A stretch of DNA of 64,000 nucleotides, taken from Methylococcus sp. EFPC2 (lineage in GTDB: Bacteria; Pseudomonadota; Gammaproteobacteria; Methylococcales; Methylococcaceae). A program made the translations under genes and the position numbers. Below, in pieces: positions 31,528-38,825 of this stretch. Every line of letters begins with the position of its first letter. Position 1 is the first letter of the stretch. The notes below the pieces were generated by a model. It ran no database searches. It worked only from the letters and a program-made list of their open reading frames with translations, and had not been told where the DNA came from. Where the stretch lies: NCBI RefSeq assembly GCF_016925495.1, contig NZ_CP070491.1, forward strand, positions 2,604,001 to 2,668,000. Direction: 5' to 3'.

Positions 31528-31886
31528 GGGGGCGACATGGCTTCGACGTGGATCGCGAAACCCGAGGTGCATGCCGAGGTGCAGAGGACCTCGTAAAACC
31601 ATCTGCAAACAACATAGTTGCCAACGACGACAACTACGCTCTAGCTGCTTAAGTCAGCTAGCCTTCGGCCGGTAGCCCGCTTATAGGCGACCGGTACCGG
31701 GGGTAACCCAATTGTAAGCTCGCGCAGAGGCTCGTCCGGGGCCAAAGCGCTAAACAACACCGGAACCGCCGTATGTCTTCCCTGCCGCTCGGGCAGTGTA
31801 CGGTTAAATCAATAGAGTCGGATACGCATGTAGAGCCAACGGCAGAGGATTTGCGGACGCGGGTTCAATCCCCGCCGCCTCCACCA
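31528..31886 (+). ncRNA. ssrA: Transfer-messenger RNA (tmRNA)
   Basis: A 359-nt one-piece tmRNA that rescues stalled ribosomes with SmpB. The 5' GGGGGCG pairs with CGCCTCC before the encoded ACCA end. The 3' part has the T-arm GCGGGTTCAATCCCCGC, and the 5' part the family signature GACATGGCTTCGACG. The tag frame at 31620-31652, preceded by TAGTT, encodes ANDDNYALAA and a stop, differing from E. coli ANDENYALAA at one residue. Pseudoknot-forming GC segments follow. It is the left border of the accessory island. Confidence 0.97.
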
Positions 31887-31893
31887 TCAAAAC

Positions 31894-31924
31894 AAAGCCC
31901 AACCCGCCATGGTTGGGCTTTTTT
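31894..31924 (+). terminator. Rho-independent terminator of ssrA
   Basis: AAGCCCAACC, loop CGCCAT and GGTTGGGCTT followed by TTTT, directly after the tmRNA CCA end. Confidence 0.9.
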
Positions 31925-32059
31925 CTTGGCTGAGTTCCGGCCAAATATCGGTTTGTCTCGAGTGGGCTTTCGTCGGCTGTTAGATCGGCTTCGGTGTGTC
32001 TTGCGACGAGACTAAAAAAAGACCAAACGTAATCTTGCTTGAACCTCTGGAGCACGACC

Positions 32060-32170
32060 ATGCGTTACTCGTCTCAAGTCAAACCGATCAGCTACGTCAA
32101 GACCAACGCCGCCGAAGTGCTGACGCGCCTTGCCGAGCAGCGCGAGCCACCAAAATTCGACCGGGTATAA
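32060..32170 (+). pseudogene. Phd/YefM-type antitoxin, N-terminal remnant
   Basis: An ATG with GGAG upstream opens a frame whose first 30 codons match the N-terminus of Phd/YefM-family antitoxins (QVKPISYVKTNAAEVLTRL, the DNA-binding part). The frame then runs into repeat R1c and stops after six foreign codons. The rest of the antitoxin is missing. About 100 bases further on, the end of a RelE/ParE toxin appears, so this is the 5' stump of a toxin-antitoxin operon. Confidence 0.8.
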
Positions 32171-32269
32171 GTGCTTGGCTTATCGAACAAGCCTATGCGG
32201 ATATCCGAGTCGTGATCCCGTTTCTCATTCGGCGGAACCCGATAGAGCCGGTTCCGCCTTACGGCCTTG
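32147..32269 (+). repeat. Dispersed repeat R1, copy c, at a deletion junction
   Basis: About 123 bp, closely similar to copy d and to the reverse copy b, with the right palindrome GGCGGAACC...GGTTCCGCC intact (32231-32258) but without the left hairpin. It lies exactly between the antitoxin stump and the toxin tail. It therefore replaced, or mediated loss of, the antitoxin C-terminus and toxin N-terminus. Confidence 0.8.
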
Positions 32270-32384
32270 TTCAAACCTTACCGTGTGATCTACCGCGTAG
32301 TGGGCGATCAGGTCATCATCTACCTGATCGCCGACGGCCGGCGTGACATGCGCGGTATTGGCGCGCAGACTGCTTGGCGCCTGA
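32270..32384 (+). pseudogene. RelE/ParE-type toxin, C-terminal remnant with frameshift
   Basis: The translation FKPYRVIYRVVGDQVIIYLIADGRRDM (here cited in parts: FKPYRVIYRV, IYLIADGRRDM) is the C-terminal core of RelE/ParE toxins. Shifting frame by one base after 32350 gives AVLARRLLGA and a stop at 32382-32384, the usual family ending. So an indel follows the loss of the N-terminal half. It cannot encode an active toxin. Confidence 0.8.
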
Positions 32385-32468
32385 ACCCCAGCAGCCTGTA
32401 CCGGTAGCTCAATGGGATCATGTTCCCCGATTCCCGCACCCGGCGATCTTGGAAAAAGGCAGGTAGAT

Positions 32469-32567
32469 CCGCCAAAATTCGACCGGCTATAAATACTTGT
32501 CTTGTCGAACAAGCCTATGTGGATATCCGAGTCGTGATCCCGTTTCCCATTACACCTTACGGCCTTG
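32469..32567 (+). repeat. Dispersed repeat R1, copy d (lacking the right palindrome)
   Basis: About 99 bp, nearly identical to copy c over the body (TTCGACCGG.TATAA, TCGAACAAGCCTATG, GGATATCCGAGTCGTGATCC). The palindrome is deleted and only CACCTTACGGCCTTGG remains. Its right end supplies the last codons and stop of the converging unknown gene. Confidence 0.75.
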
Positions 32568-33813
32568 GCCAATACACAGCCTCGGGTGGCGGTTCTAGTT
32601 CGAGGACAACCTTTGGCGCCTCCCCCTTTTCTATGTCTCCATTTTTGAACGAACATGATCTAACCACCCACCCTTCGTAAAGGCATCTGAGCATCCAATC
32701 ATCCTTTCCATCTCCGTACTCGTTTTGAAGGCTTGTCTTGCCAGCCAAAGAATCTATCAACAGGTTGGCTGGAACCTCTAGGACTATACCAGAAGCTTTG
32801 GTTGACATTATGAGCTCACCCGTAACGCGCCTGAATACTTCATTCTTATTTGGCTCGACCTTGTCCATTCGGAAGAAATACCTCCATCGATTGAAGTTAA
32901 GCTTGCCAATAGTAGCCAGATCGTCGTCAACCAGAGGCACCCTAGCCTTGGAATTTACGTATATGCCACCTCTTGCCACACGTTCAAATCTTCCGAATAT
33001 GTTATTTGTGTCCTCGATGCGCAAAACAATTGCACCCGAAATACTACGCGTGGTTTGAAAGGCCGCAAATACCGCATTTTCAATGGTCGGATTTCCCGGA
33101 CCGACCAGTGTTGACAGTGCCGGACTTTGATCGCTTCCTACGCAGATCAATCTCACACCGGTGACATCGTGCTGCTTTGATTTTGCCCGAAGTACTCGAT
33201 ATAAAGCGTGTTGCTTAACATCTTTCGGAGCCTCTTGAACCAAACCGCCTCCAGTCGATAAATACGGTCCAGATCGGTTCGGTAAATACGAAAAATCGAT
33301 AGAATACGTAGAATGCTTGATGTGTAAAGGTGAATCAGGTTCCCGCGCGATATATTCGAAGAACACGGAAACGTCGTAACCTGCCAGGAATTGTTTTTTT
33401 TGATGTAATCCGGGAAGAGAACGCACTGGCCCGGCCATGTTCGTTCTGTCTCCATCGAATTGGCACGACACCTTGAACGGAGAAATTTCGCGACGAATTG
33501 CCTCCTGTGTAATCCATTCAGCAACTGCGCGTGATTGACGCTCCTCCCTCCAAAACCGTGGGTACAGAAAGGCAACCTCGATCTAAATTGTCTTACCACT
33601 CGAAAGAGTAAGGCGAATGTCTGGACTCGCGCCCTCTTCGGGTTCGTATTCGACCTTGCCGATTCTGGAAACCTCTTCGAGAACAATTAGCTCCCAAACA
33701 GCAGCAGTTCTTGTTTCGGAATTTCTGAGGTTTCCTCGAACCTGATCCAGCCGATATCCAACAATAGACTCACAGCGTCTAAGCAACTCGGCCGCTTGCT
33801 CCTCCCGTAACAT
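32557..33813 (-). pseudogene. Unknown AT-rich gene with one in-frame amber codon
   Basis: I do not recognise the family. One frame of 418 codons runs from ATG 33813 to 32557, broken only by a TAG at 33583-33585 (codon 77). Translation continues sensibly on both sides (LTLSSGKTI, stop, IEVAFLYPRFWREER), so a CAG-to-TAG change is likely. An ATG at 33471 would give 304 residues without the N-terminal part. The stretch helix-SPDIRLTLSSGKTI-x-IEVAF resembles the PDx(n)E core of PD-(D/E)xK nucleases, but the lysine is not visible. Composition is clearly lower in GC than the flanks, so it was probably acquired. The C-terminus runs into repeat R1d and is probably truncated. Confidence 0.55.
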
Positions 33814-34008
33814 TTACTTGTTCCCGCACTTAACATACTAAATAGAATCTATATCCACCGTGCTATCCAGATTGTATCTAGCACGGAACTAAGCATCCCC
33901 CGGTAACTGGGGGCTTTGGATACAGGCTGTTAGCCATTCTACAGAGCTTTTTTACCCATCAACAGGCTCATGCCGACGTGCTACCGCCTACAAGAACCGC
34001 CGCGCATC

Positions 34009-34473
34009 CTAGAGTAGCAAGAGCATTTGCCGCTCGCGCAAGGGCGACGCGACAAAACCGAAACGTTGGTAGAACGCTTCCGTCTCGGCGTCGATGGGGT
34101 GAGTGAGCAGCGCGCAGATGCCGGCCTGCTCGGCAATCATGAGTGTGCGGCGAATGGCATCCTGCAACATACCTACGCCGATACTCCGCCCCTGGTAAGC
34201 GCGATCTACCGCCAAGCGTGCAAGGATGACCACAGGAATGGGGTATTGCCCCATACCCTTGCGGATGCGCTCGGGAACTTCGAAGGTGTCGACCTGACCC
34301 ACCGTCAGGCTGAAGTAGCCGACGACTCGGTTATCCTCGCAAACCACGAAAGTCTTGGCCGAGCCGCCTGCCTGCGCCTGCCGCAACAGCCAGCCGTTTA
34401 ATGTGGGCTTGCTGCAGTCAAAGCCTTCCAGAACGTGTGTCGAATCGAGCGGTGCGGGTTCCGTCAGATTCAC
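34009..34473 (-). CDS. GNAT acetyltransferase toxin (TacT-like)
   Basis: A 154-residue GNAT protein of the DUF1778-paired type. Such toxins acetylate the amino group of aminoacyl-tRNA and block translation. Family features are LEGFDCSKPTLNGWLLRQAQ, the FSLTVGQV strand, ILARLAVDRAYQGRSIGVGML with the acetyl-CoA-binding QGRSIG, and FYQRFGFV near the end. The reading frame is intact. It overlaps the antitoxin gene by four bases in the usual antitoxin-toxin order, but the antitoxin is damaged (next entry), so this toxin should be poorly neutralised, poorly expressed or inactive. Confidence 0.88.
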   Translation of the reverse strand: MNLTEPAPLDSTHVLEGFDCSKPTLNGWLLRQAQAGGSAKTFVVCEDNRVVGYFSLTVGQVDTFEVPERIRKGMGQYPIPVVILARLAVDRAYQGRSIGVGMLQDAIRRTLMIAEQAGICALLTHPIDAETEAFYQRFGFVASPLRERQMLLLL

Positions 34474-34759
34474 TTATCAGCCCAGGGCGGGCGCCGGGCG
34501 AACAGGTCGGCCAAGCTGGCGTTGTCGGACTCGGGGCGCTCCAGCATCTCCATCCGGCTCTGGTATTGGCTGCCGGAAACTATGAAAAGACGCTGGTCGA
34601 GCAAAGTCTGTTCGGCGGCTTGGCAGGCAGCATCCAGAACGAAGTCGGTAAGCGATTTGTGAGCTACTTCGGCGGCGCGACGTAACACGGCTTACTGCTC
34701 GGGTGTGGCGCGCAACCCCAGGGGGCGGAACGTGTGGTGGATGTGGTGGCGGCAGTCAT
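34470..34759 (-). pseudogene. DUF1778 antitoxin with frameshift and in-frame stop in its DNA-binding end
   Basis: The original start is ATG 34759 behind a strong AAGGAGG site and reads MTAATTSTTRSAP. The frame then needs a one-base shift to continue as LRATPEQ, followed by TAA where a glutamine is expected, then VLRRAAEVAHKSLTDFVLDAA, the DUF1778 core. A GTG at 34688 could still give a 72-residue product lacking the N-terminal ribbon-helix-helix strand. That product would keep the C-terminal toxin-binding tail but probably not bind DNA. Confidence 0.8.
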
Positions 34760-34916
34760 GGCGGCCCTCCTTGCATAAGCACTGCTTCGGCGATGTTAGT
34801 ACGCGAGGCGCACATCGTCCAGTTGAATACCAGGTTCGGCGTTAGAAAGGCGACCGAGCTTTTGCCGTGGCTCTGATAACATGAAACATCCAGAACTATC
34901 ATGATGGAGAAGCTCT

Positions 34917-35147
34917 ATGGCTGCCGCTGTCAGCGAAAAGTTTTCTTTCCAAGCCTCGCCTGAGGTACTTGCTGCACTTAGACGGATTGCCGAGGTGGAG
35001 GGGAGGGAGTTTCAGGCCGTGCTTGATGAAGCCTTGCGGGAGTACATCGAACGCAAGGAAAACGGCCGGCCTCGTCGCCAGGTCGTGGACGCCTTCGCGC
35101 AAAGCTTGGAGGAGTTCGATAGCCTGTACCGGGAACTCGCGAAGTGA
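34917..35147 (+). CDS. Antitoxin of a Doc-type module (RHH/CopG-like)
   Basis: A 76-residue protein with a short N-terminal beta strand (EKFSFQASPEVLAALRRIAEVEG) and helices typical of ribbon-helix-helix antitoxins, then a charged C-terminal tail (RQVVDAFAQSLEEFDSLYRELAK) likely to cap the toxin. GGAG lies upstream of the ATG. Its stop overlaps the doc start (GTGA), so the two are translationally coupled. The antitoxin is intact, unlike its toxin. Confidence 0.8.
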   Translation: MAAAVSEKFSFQASPEVLAALRRIAEVEGREFQAVLDEALREYIERKENGRPRRQVVDAFAQSLEEFDSLYRELAK

Positions 35148-35825
35148 CGGAGCGGGATTATTTGACCGTCGCTGATGTGCTGGCGATGCATTCCCACCTG
35201 GTGCAGCGATACGGTGGAGCATCAGGCATCCGTGACCCCGGCACACTTGAGGCCGCATTGTTTCGCCCACAAACGGGTTACTACGACGATATTGTCGCCG
35301 AGGCGGCCACACTGCTGGAAAGCCTGGCCATCAATCATCCCTTCGTCGACGGCAACAAGCGGATAGCCTTCGCCGCTACCGATATATTCCTACGCATCAA
35401 CGGTTATCGCATTAACCACGCACCGATGGCTATTTACGCCGATATGATGAGGATGTTTGAAACCGGGACTTTCGATGCAGCGTGTCCCACGACGTGCTGT
35501 GCCTAACGGCGTTCCCTACGCCGCACGGCCGCACTTGCGGGACGGTTATTGCCTTCGGCGCCCCAGCCGTCCCCCGTCGACTCGCTCCAGCGACCTTAGA
35601 GCCGTCGCCTCCGCATCGCTCCGAGATGACTCTACGGCCTGTTCGGGATGCCTTGCAGGTCACCTACGGACGCAATAAAGCCTGCGCCCTGCGGTGCCCC
35701 GCCCGGCCCTGGGCCTTCTGGGGGGCATGGAAAACATCCCGGTCTACCCGCTGCGCGGCTGACCTTTGTTTTCCAGCATTGCCCACCTGGAGCCGTGGCT
35801 TCGAGAGAGGGTGGTCGAAAAATAA
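35144..35825 (+). pseudogene. doc: Doc/Fic-type toxin split by a 301-bp insertion
   Basis: Doc phosphorylates EF-Tu and stops translation. Codons 1-111 (35144-35476) read LTVADVLAMHSHLVQRYGG, IRDPGTLEAALFRPQ and the Fic motif HPFVDGNKR, ending with MRMFETGTFD. The frame then enters foreign sequence and stops after nine codons at 35506. At 35778 the missing end appears: IAHLEPWLRERVVEK and TAA (35823-35825). Joining 35476 to 35778 is exactly in frame and gives 126 residues, the length of phage P1 Doc. The shortened 120-residue product keeps the catalytic motif but loses the last helix. Start is GTG overlapping the antitoxin stop. Confidence 0.85.
35477..35777 (+). mobile_element. R2 element: 301-bp non-coding insertion in doc
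   Basis: Bounds are set by the in-frame rejoining of doc. It carries no sensible reading frame but several inverted repeats: CAGC...GCTG close to the left end, GGCG-TTCCCTA-CGCC at about 35508, GGGACGG...CCGTCCC at about 35536, and GGAAAAC...GTTTTCC (about 35728 to 35774) at the right end. No target duplication is evident under the in-frame model. Its right 128 bp recur at 38469-38596 with about eight differences. Terminal structure without target duplication resembles IS200/IS605-derived non-autonomous elements; this is inference. Confidence 0.75.
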
Positions 35826-36009
35826 TCGGCAGGTATCGAAGCCGTTTTTAAAAACCTATAGGCCGAGACTCAAGGCGCTTCGCTGTGAGCATGGCAATAC
35901 TGAGTAATGACACCCATATGGCACAGGTAAAATCCAGGTGATTCAAATTCCGATTTGTCCATGATCGCTCGGGGTGCCTTTAAACACGCCCCCCTTGCTC
36001 ACGATGACG
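35826..36009. other. Gap between doc and fic, no gene seen
   Basis: The 184 bases after the true doc stop hold AT-richer sequence with no convincing frame on either strand. CACGCCCCCCTTGCTCACGATGACGTCACC lies just before the fic stop; no terminator with a T-run is visible. Confidence 0.5.
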
Positions 36010-37428
36010 TCACCCACCTAAGCTTTCAGTACTTCCTTCTTGCCTAGTCCCTTCCTGCCACTGCGCATATTCCAGAGGCCGCAAACCGAAACGAATAGCG
36101 TTGCCCGCGTGCAGACCTTTGAACTCCGTCAAGACCAGTTCGACGAAACGCTCTCGGTCGTTCTCCGCAACAGTGGCGGGAATAGTGGTCCGGATCGACC
36201 CTTCGCTGACCGGCATTCCCCCGCGCACAACGGCAACGACGGCCTCCGTCAATGAATTGCGATAACGCAAACGGAAGGTGTCCGGCGGCACCAGATGCTG
36301 TTGCACGGCAACGTACTGCTGGCAAGACCGTTCATAAGCCCACACGAACACATCGCGCAGCAACTCGATGCGAGTAAGTTCATACACGCCCAGAACGCCA
36401 TCGACGTAGGCTTGCTGCGGCACATCAATGAAGGAAAGCGGACAGAGATTGTGGCGAATGAAAGGAATATTGGCGGCCAGGCGCGAGACTCGTTTGTTCA
36501 CATCCTCGAACGGTTGCAGGTAAGGGAGATGCACCATCAGGAAAAAAGCCTGTTCGAAGGGATCGCGAATTTCCGACGCCATAATGACCACGATGCCAAA
36601 TAACTCTTCCAGCCGCTGCGGCATAGCGATCGGCAGATAGACGCTGCCGCCGATATCCACCGGATGGTTGCGAATGCGGCCACAAGCCAGCGGGTCAGGC
36701 AGCAAGCCATCGGAAAGGAATGCGTGCAGCGCGACGATGGTTTCCGCATTGACTCCGGCATGTTCGGTATCACGGACCAAATATTCGATCGCGGCTTTGT
36801 GGTTGAGGATCATCTGGGTTTCGAGCGCATCCTTGCCTTCTGCGGCCTGGCCGAATTCGATCAGTCGCTCGGTATCGAGCCGACTGTAGGTGTTGCCTTC
36901 CAGACGCGAGGACGCCCATGAAAGATCAATCATCAGGCGGTTCAAAATGTCACGTGCGAAGGTTCCGGCACGCTGTTGGCTTGCCGAGGAACGCCCCAGC
37001 AGGTGCAGTTGGGCGCGCAACGATTCCGGGAGATAGTAGGTCAGGTTGGGGTGATACCGCTCCAGAAACTCGACTTTGTAACTGACGGGCTGTCTTTGCT
37101 GGCGTGGCTGGCGGATGTACGCCCTGATCTCTGCGCCTTCTGGTGAGGTGGGAACATACACCTCGCTGTTGGCCTGGACTATATCGGCTGCCTCGGCAAT
37201 CACCGAGACGCCATTGACTGGCGAAATCCGATACTTTATCGCGCGTCCCTCGCCTTCTAGCTTGACCCGCATCTGCTCAACCAGTGTGGCCAGGCGGCGC
37301 TGCAGAGTGCGGCGGGACATGACCATAGCCATTGCCTGTGAAAGCCTGTCGATGCCAATGCCATCCGGGTACTGGCCGATCAGTTCGACGAGTCGATCCA
37401 AATCCTGTGCTGAAACGAGCTTGGGCAT
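36010..37428 (-). CDS. Fic family protein with winged helix and self-inhibitory motif
   Basis: A 472-residue intact Fic protein, probably an AMP-transferase for an unknown target. The N-terminal 100 residues look like a winged helix (GIDRLSQAMAMVMSRRTLQRRLATL). At about 175-182 the inhibitory-helix motif SSRLEGN appears, which in class II Fic proteins blocks ATP binding. The catalytic segment at about 298-318 is HLPYLQPFEDVNKRVSRLAAN, where HxxYL-PFEDxNKR replaces the usual HPFxxGNGR. This DUF4172-free subgroup is known in bacteria, but the target is not. An inverted-repeat operator directly upstream suggests autoregulation by its own DNA-binding domain. Confidence 0.88.
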   Translation of the reverse strand: MPKLVSAQDLDRLVELIGQYPDGIGIDRLSQAMAMVMSRRTLQRRLATLVEQMRVKLEGEGRAIKYRISPVNGVSVIAEAADIVQANSEVYVPTSPEGAEIRAYIRQPRQQRQPVSYKVEFLERYHPNLTYYLPESLRAQLHLLGRSSASQQRAGTFARDILNRLMIDLSWASSRLEGNTYSRLDTERLIEFGQAAEGKDALETQMILNHKAAIEYLVRDTEHAGVNAETIVALHAFLSDGLLPDPLACGRIRNHPVDIGGSVYLPIAMPQRLEELFGIVVIMASEIRDPFEQAFFLMVHLPYLQPFEDVNKRVSRLAANIPFIRHNLCPLSFIDVPQQAYVDGVLGVYELTRIELLRDVFVWAYERSCQQYVAVQQHLVPPDTFRLRYRNSLTEAVVAVVRGGMPVSEGSIRTTIPATVAENDRERFVELVLTEFKGLHAGNAIRFGLRPLEYAQWQEGTRQEGSTESLGG

Positions 37429-37444
37429 ATCAGGCGTATTGTTG

Positions 37445-37484
37445 TGGCGCGTACCCGCAGTATCGCGCCACTTTAGTTGGCGCG
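37445..37484 (-). promoter_or_regulatory. Candidate operator of the fic gene: three TGGCGCG half-sites
   Basis: TGGCGCG at 37445-37451, its reverse complement CGCGCCA at 37464-37470 and TGGCGCG again at 37478-37484 lie 17 to 56 bases upstream of the fic start. Adjacent pairs form perfect 7-bp inverted repeats with 12- and 7-base spacers. The placement fits autorepression by the Fic protein's winged helix. Confidence 0.6.
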
Positions 37485-37584
37485 CAAAAAATATTCGTGC
37501 CAGAACACTTCAACAATCGCAAAAAGGCCAAACGCCGGAATTCTTACTCATCGGCCCGAAGCGTTCCTATCCTGTTGAGAGAAT

Positions 37585-37617
37585 GGGTTCGGGTTCAGTT
37601 CCCTGATCCGACCACCA
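37585..37617 (+). other. tRNA/tmRNA 3'-end-like fragment
   Basis: GGGTTCAGTTCCC followed by a short acceptor-like stretch and CCACCA, directly ahead of a strong terminator. It resembles the T-arm and CCA end of a tRNA or of ssrA, but the T-loop deviates, spacing is one base off and no 5' half exists upstream. It could be a decayed attachment site of the island that begins after ssrA. Confidence 0.3.
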
Positions 37618-37622
37618 TACAC

Positions 37623-37655
37623 AAGGGCTCGGAAATTCTCCGGGCCCTTCTTTTT
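37623..37655 (+). terminator. Strong rho-independent terminator with no intact upstream gene
   Basis: AAGGGCTCGG, loop AAATTCT, CCGGGCCCTT, then CTTTTT on the plus strand. No plus-strand gene precedes it; only the tRNA-like fragment does. A second hairpin CCCCGCG-TGG-CGCGGGG follows at about 37665-37681. From there to 37879 I see no gene. Confidence 0.7.
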
Positions 37656-37879
37656 GCCTGGAGTCCCCGCGTGGCGCGGGGTTCTGGCCCTCAGTGCTGC
37701 GGGGATCGCCTGTCGAAATGCCCGGAATCGGCCACTTTCTCGGCCAGAGCCGTCTCTTTTCTCCGTTTGGCCTGCGGGTAGGCGCAGTGGGCACTCTTTT
37801 ACAATCAACAACTTATGAGCTTGTGTTCATAGTCAACTATGCCCACCAAGGCAGAAAGGGCGGGCGCGTCTCCTGCCCG

Positions 37880-38452
37880 TTACTCGGTATCACCCACTTC
37901 GTCAGCGGCGCTTTCAAGTTCGCCTTCCCGGTACTTATGCGCTGGAACAGCAATGAAGTCCAATGCCGATAGGCAAACAAAAATCGAGCGGTGATACCCC
38001 TCGGGGGCAAGGTAAAGAAGTTCTTGCTCGTCAGCCATCGATAGGTTGCAGAAAGTCTCGTACACAATCTTGTTATCGATAAGTGAAATTTGGCGACTGC
38101 GGCTGCCCCGCAATTGCCAAGTGATGTCGTGGGCTCTCGAAGCGTACAGTTCCGTTGTTTCGTTAGCTTCTTGCTGTAATTTGGTGCGATCTTCTGGCTT
38201 GACGCGGCCATTCGCGATCAATTCGTCTAGAACTGCATCGTCGAGGGAAACCTTCTTGAGTACGGTCTGGATTTCTTGTTCGCTGAACTCGTCGTCCAGA
38301 AACTCTGGGCACTCCAGATGCTCCACGATCTTCCAGAATCTCTCGTCGGGATGCACATCAAGGTGCTGTCCACCATAGTCCTCTGGCCCATAGTCGTCGT
38401 AAGCATCACTCGAAAAATATGCATCTGCGATGGCTTTGCGACGAACAAACAC
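37880..38452 (-). pseudogene. Hypothetical protein, N-terminus probably lost next to repeat R2
   Basis: I do not recognise this protein. From the GTG at 38452 it would have 190 residues, acidic overall, with DAYDDYGPEDYGGQHLDV near the start, two helical stretches (EFSEQEIQTVLKKVSLDDAVLDEL, in two parts) and a C-terminal half with alternating strands (LIDNKIVYETFCNLSM, RSIFVCLSALDFIAV). Further upstream codons in this frame belong to repeat R2, so the natural start is missing. Beyond the repeat, on the same strand, MATVVAPETIHH (from 38636) could be the original N-terminus. No ribosome-binding site is seen at the GTG. Confidence 0.5.
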
Positions 38453-38468
38453 TATTCGGTTGTCAGAG

Positions 38469-38596
38469 GCCTTGCAGGTCACCTGCGGACGCAATAAAGC
38501 CTGCACCCTTCGGTGCCCCACCCGGCCCTGCGCCTTCTGGGGGGTATGGAAAGTATCCCGGTCTACCCGCTGCGCGGCTGACCTTTGTTTTCCAGC
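38469..38596 (+). repeat. Repeat R2, partial copy (right 128 bp)
   Basis: Same orientation and nearly the same sequence as 35650-35777 (about eight differences in 128 by eye), ending at the identical TTTTCCAGC. The left 173 bp of the full element are absent. It abuts the first codons of the converging hypothetical gene. The two direct copies bracket the fic region and could support its loss by recombination. Confidence 0.85.
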
Positions 38597-38825
38597 CATG
38601 ATGGATGGTTTCCGGTGCCACGACGGTTGCCATCGGCTTTCGCTTCGGTACCCTGCGATTGTTGGCTATTCCCGACAAATCTCCGCGCCTCTGAGTCTAA
38701 CGAGGACCGGAAAGCCGGCCGGCAGGCAGCTTGATAGGGCATGCCATAAGGCCCACTCGGTACCTGGCCGAGGGTGGCCCGGCATTTGCTTAGTCAAACT
38801 TATCCAAATATCAGGTTCGGCCACG

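Noticed and set aside
32400-32440. GGTAGCTCAATGGG resembling a tRNA D-arm
   Set aside because: No acceptor, anticodon or T-arm can be formed around it.
33583-33585. Amber codon read as a special amino acid
   Set aside because: No sign of pyrrolysine machinery and no conserved context; a CAG-to-TAG mutation in a decaying island is simpler.
35500-35520. GCCTAAC after the truncated doc frame, like an attC R'' site
   Set aside because: No GTTRGGC partner downstream; the sequence is internal to the R2 element.
35477-35777. R2 as a group II intron fragment
   Set aside because: No domain V-like hairpin or intron-end consensus was found, and the element is too short.
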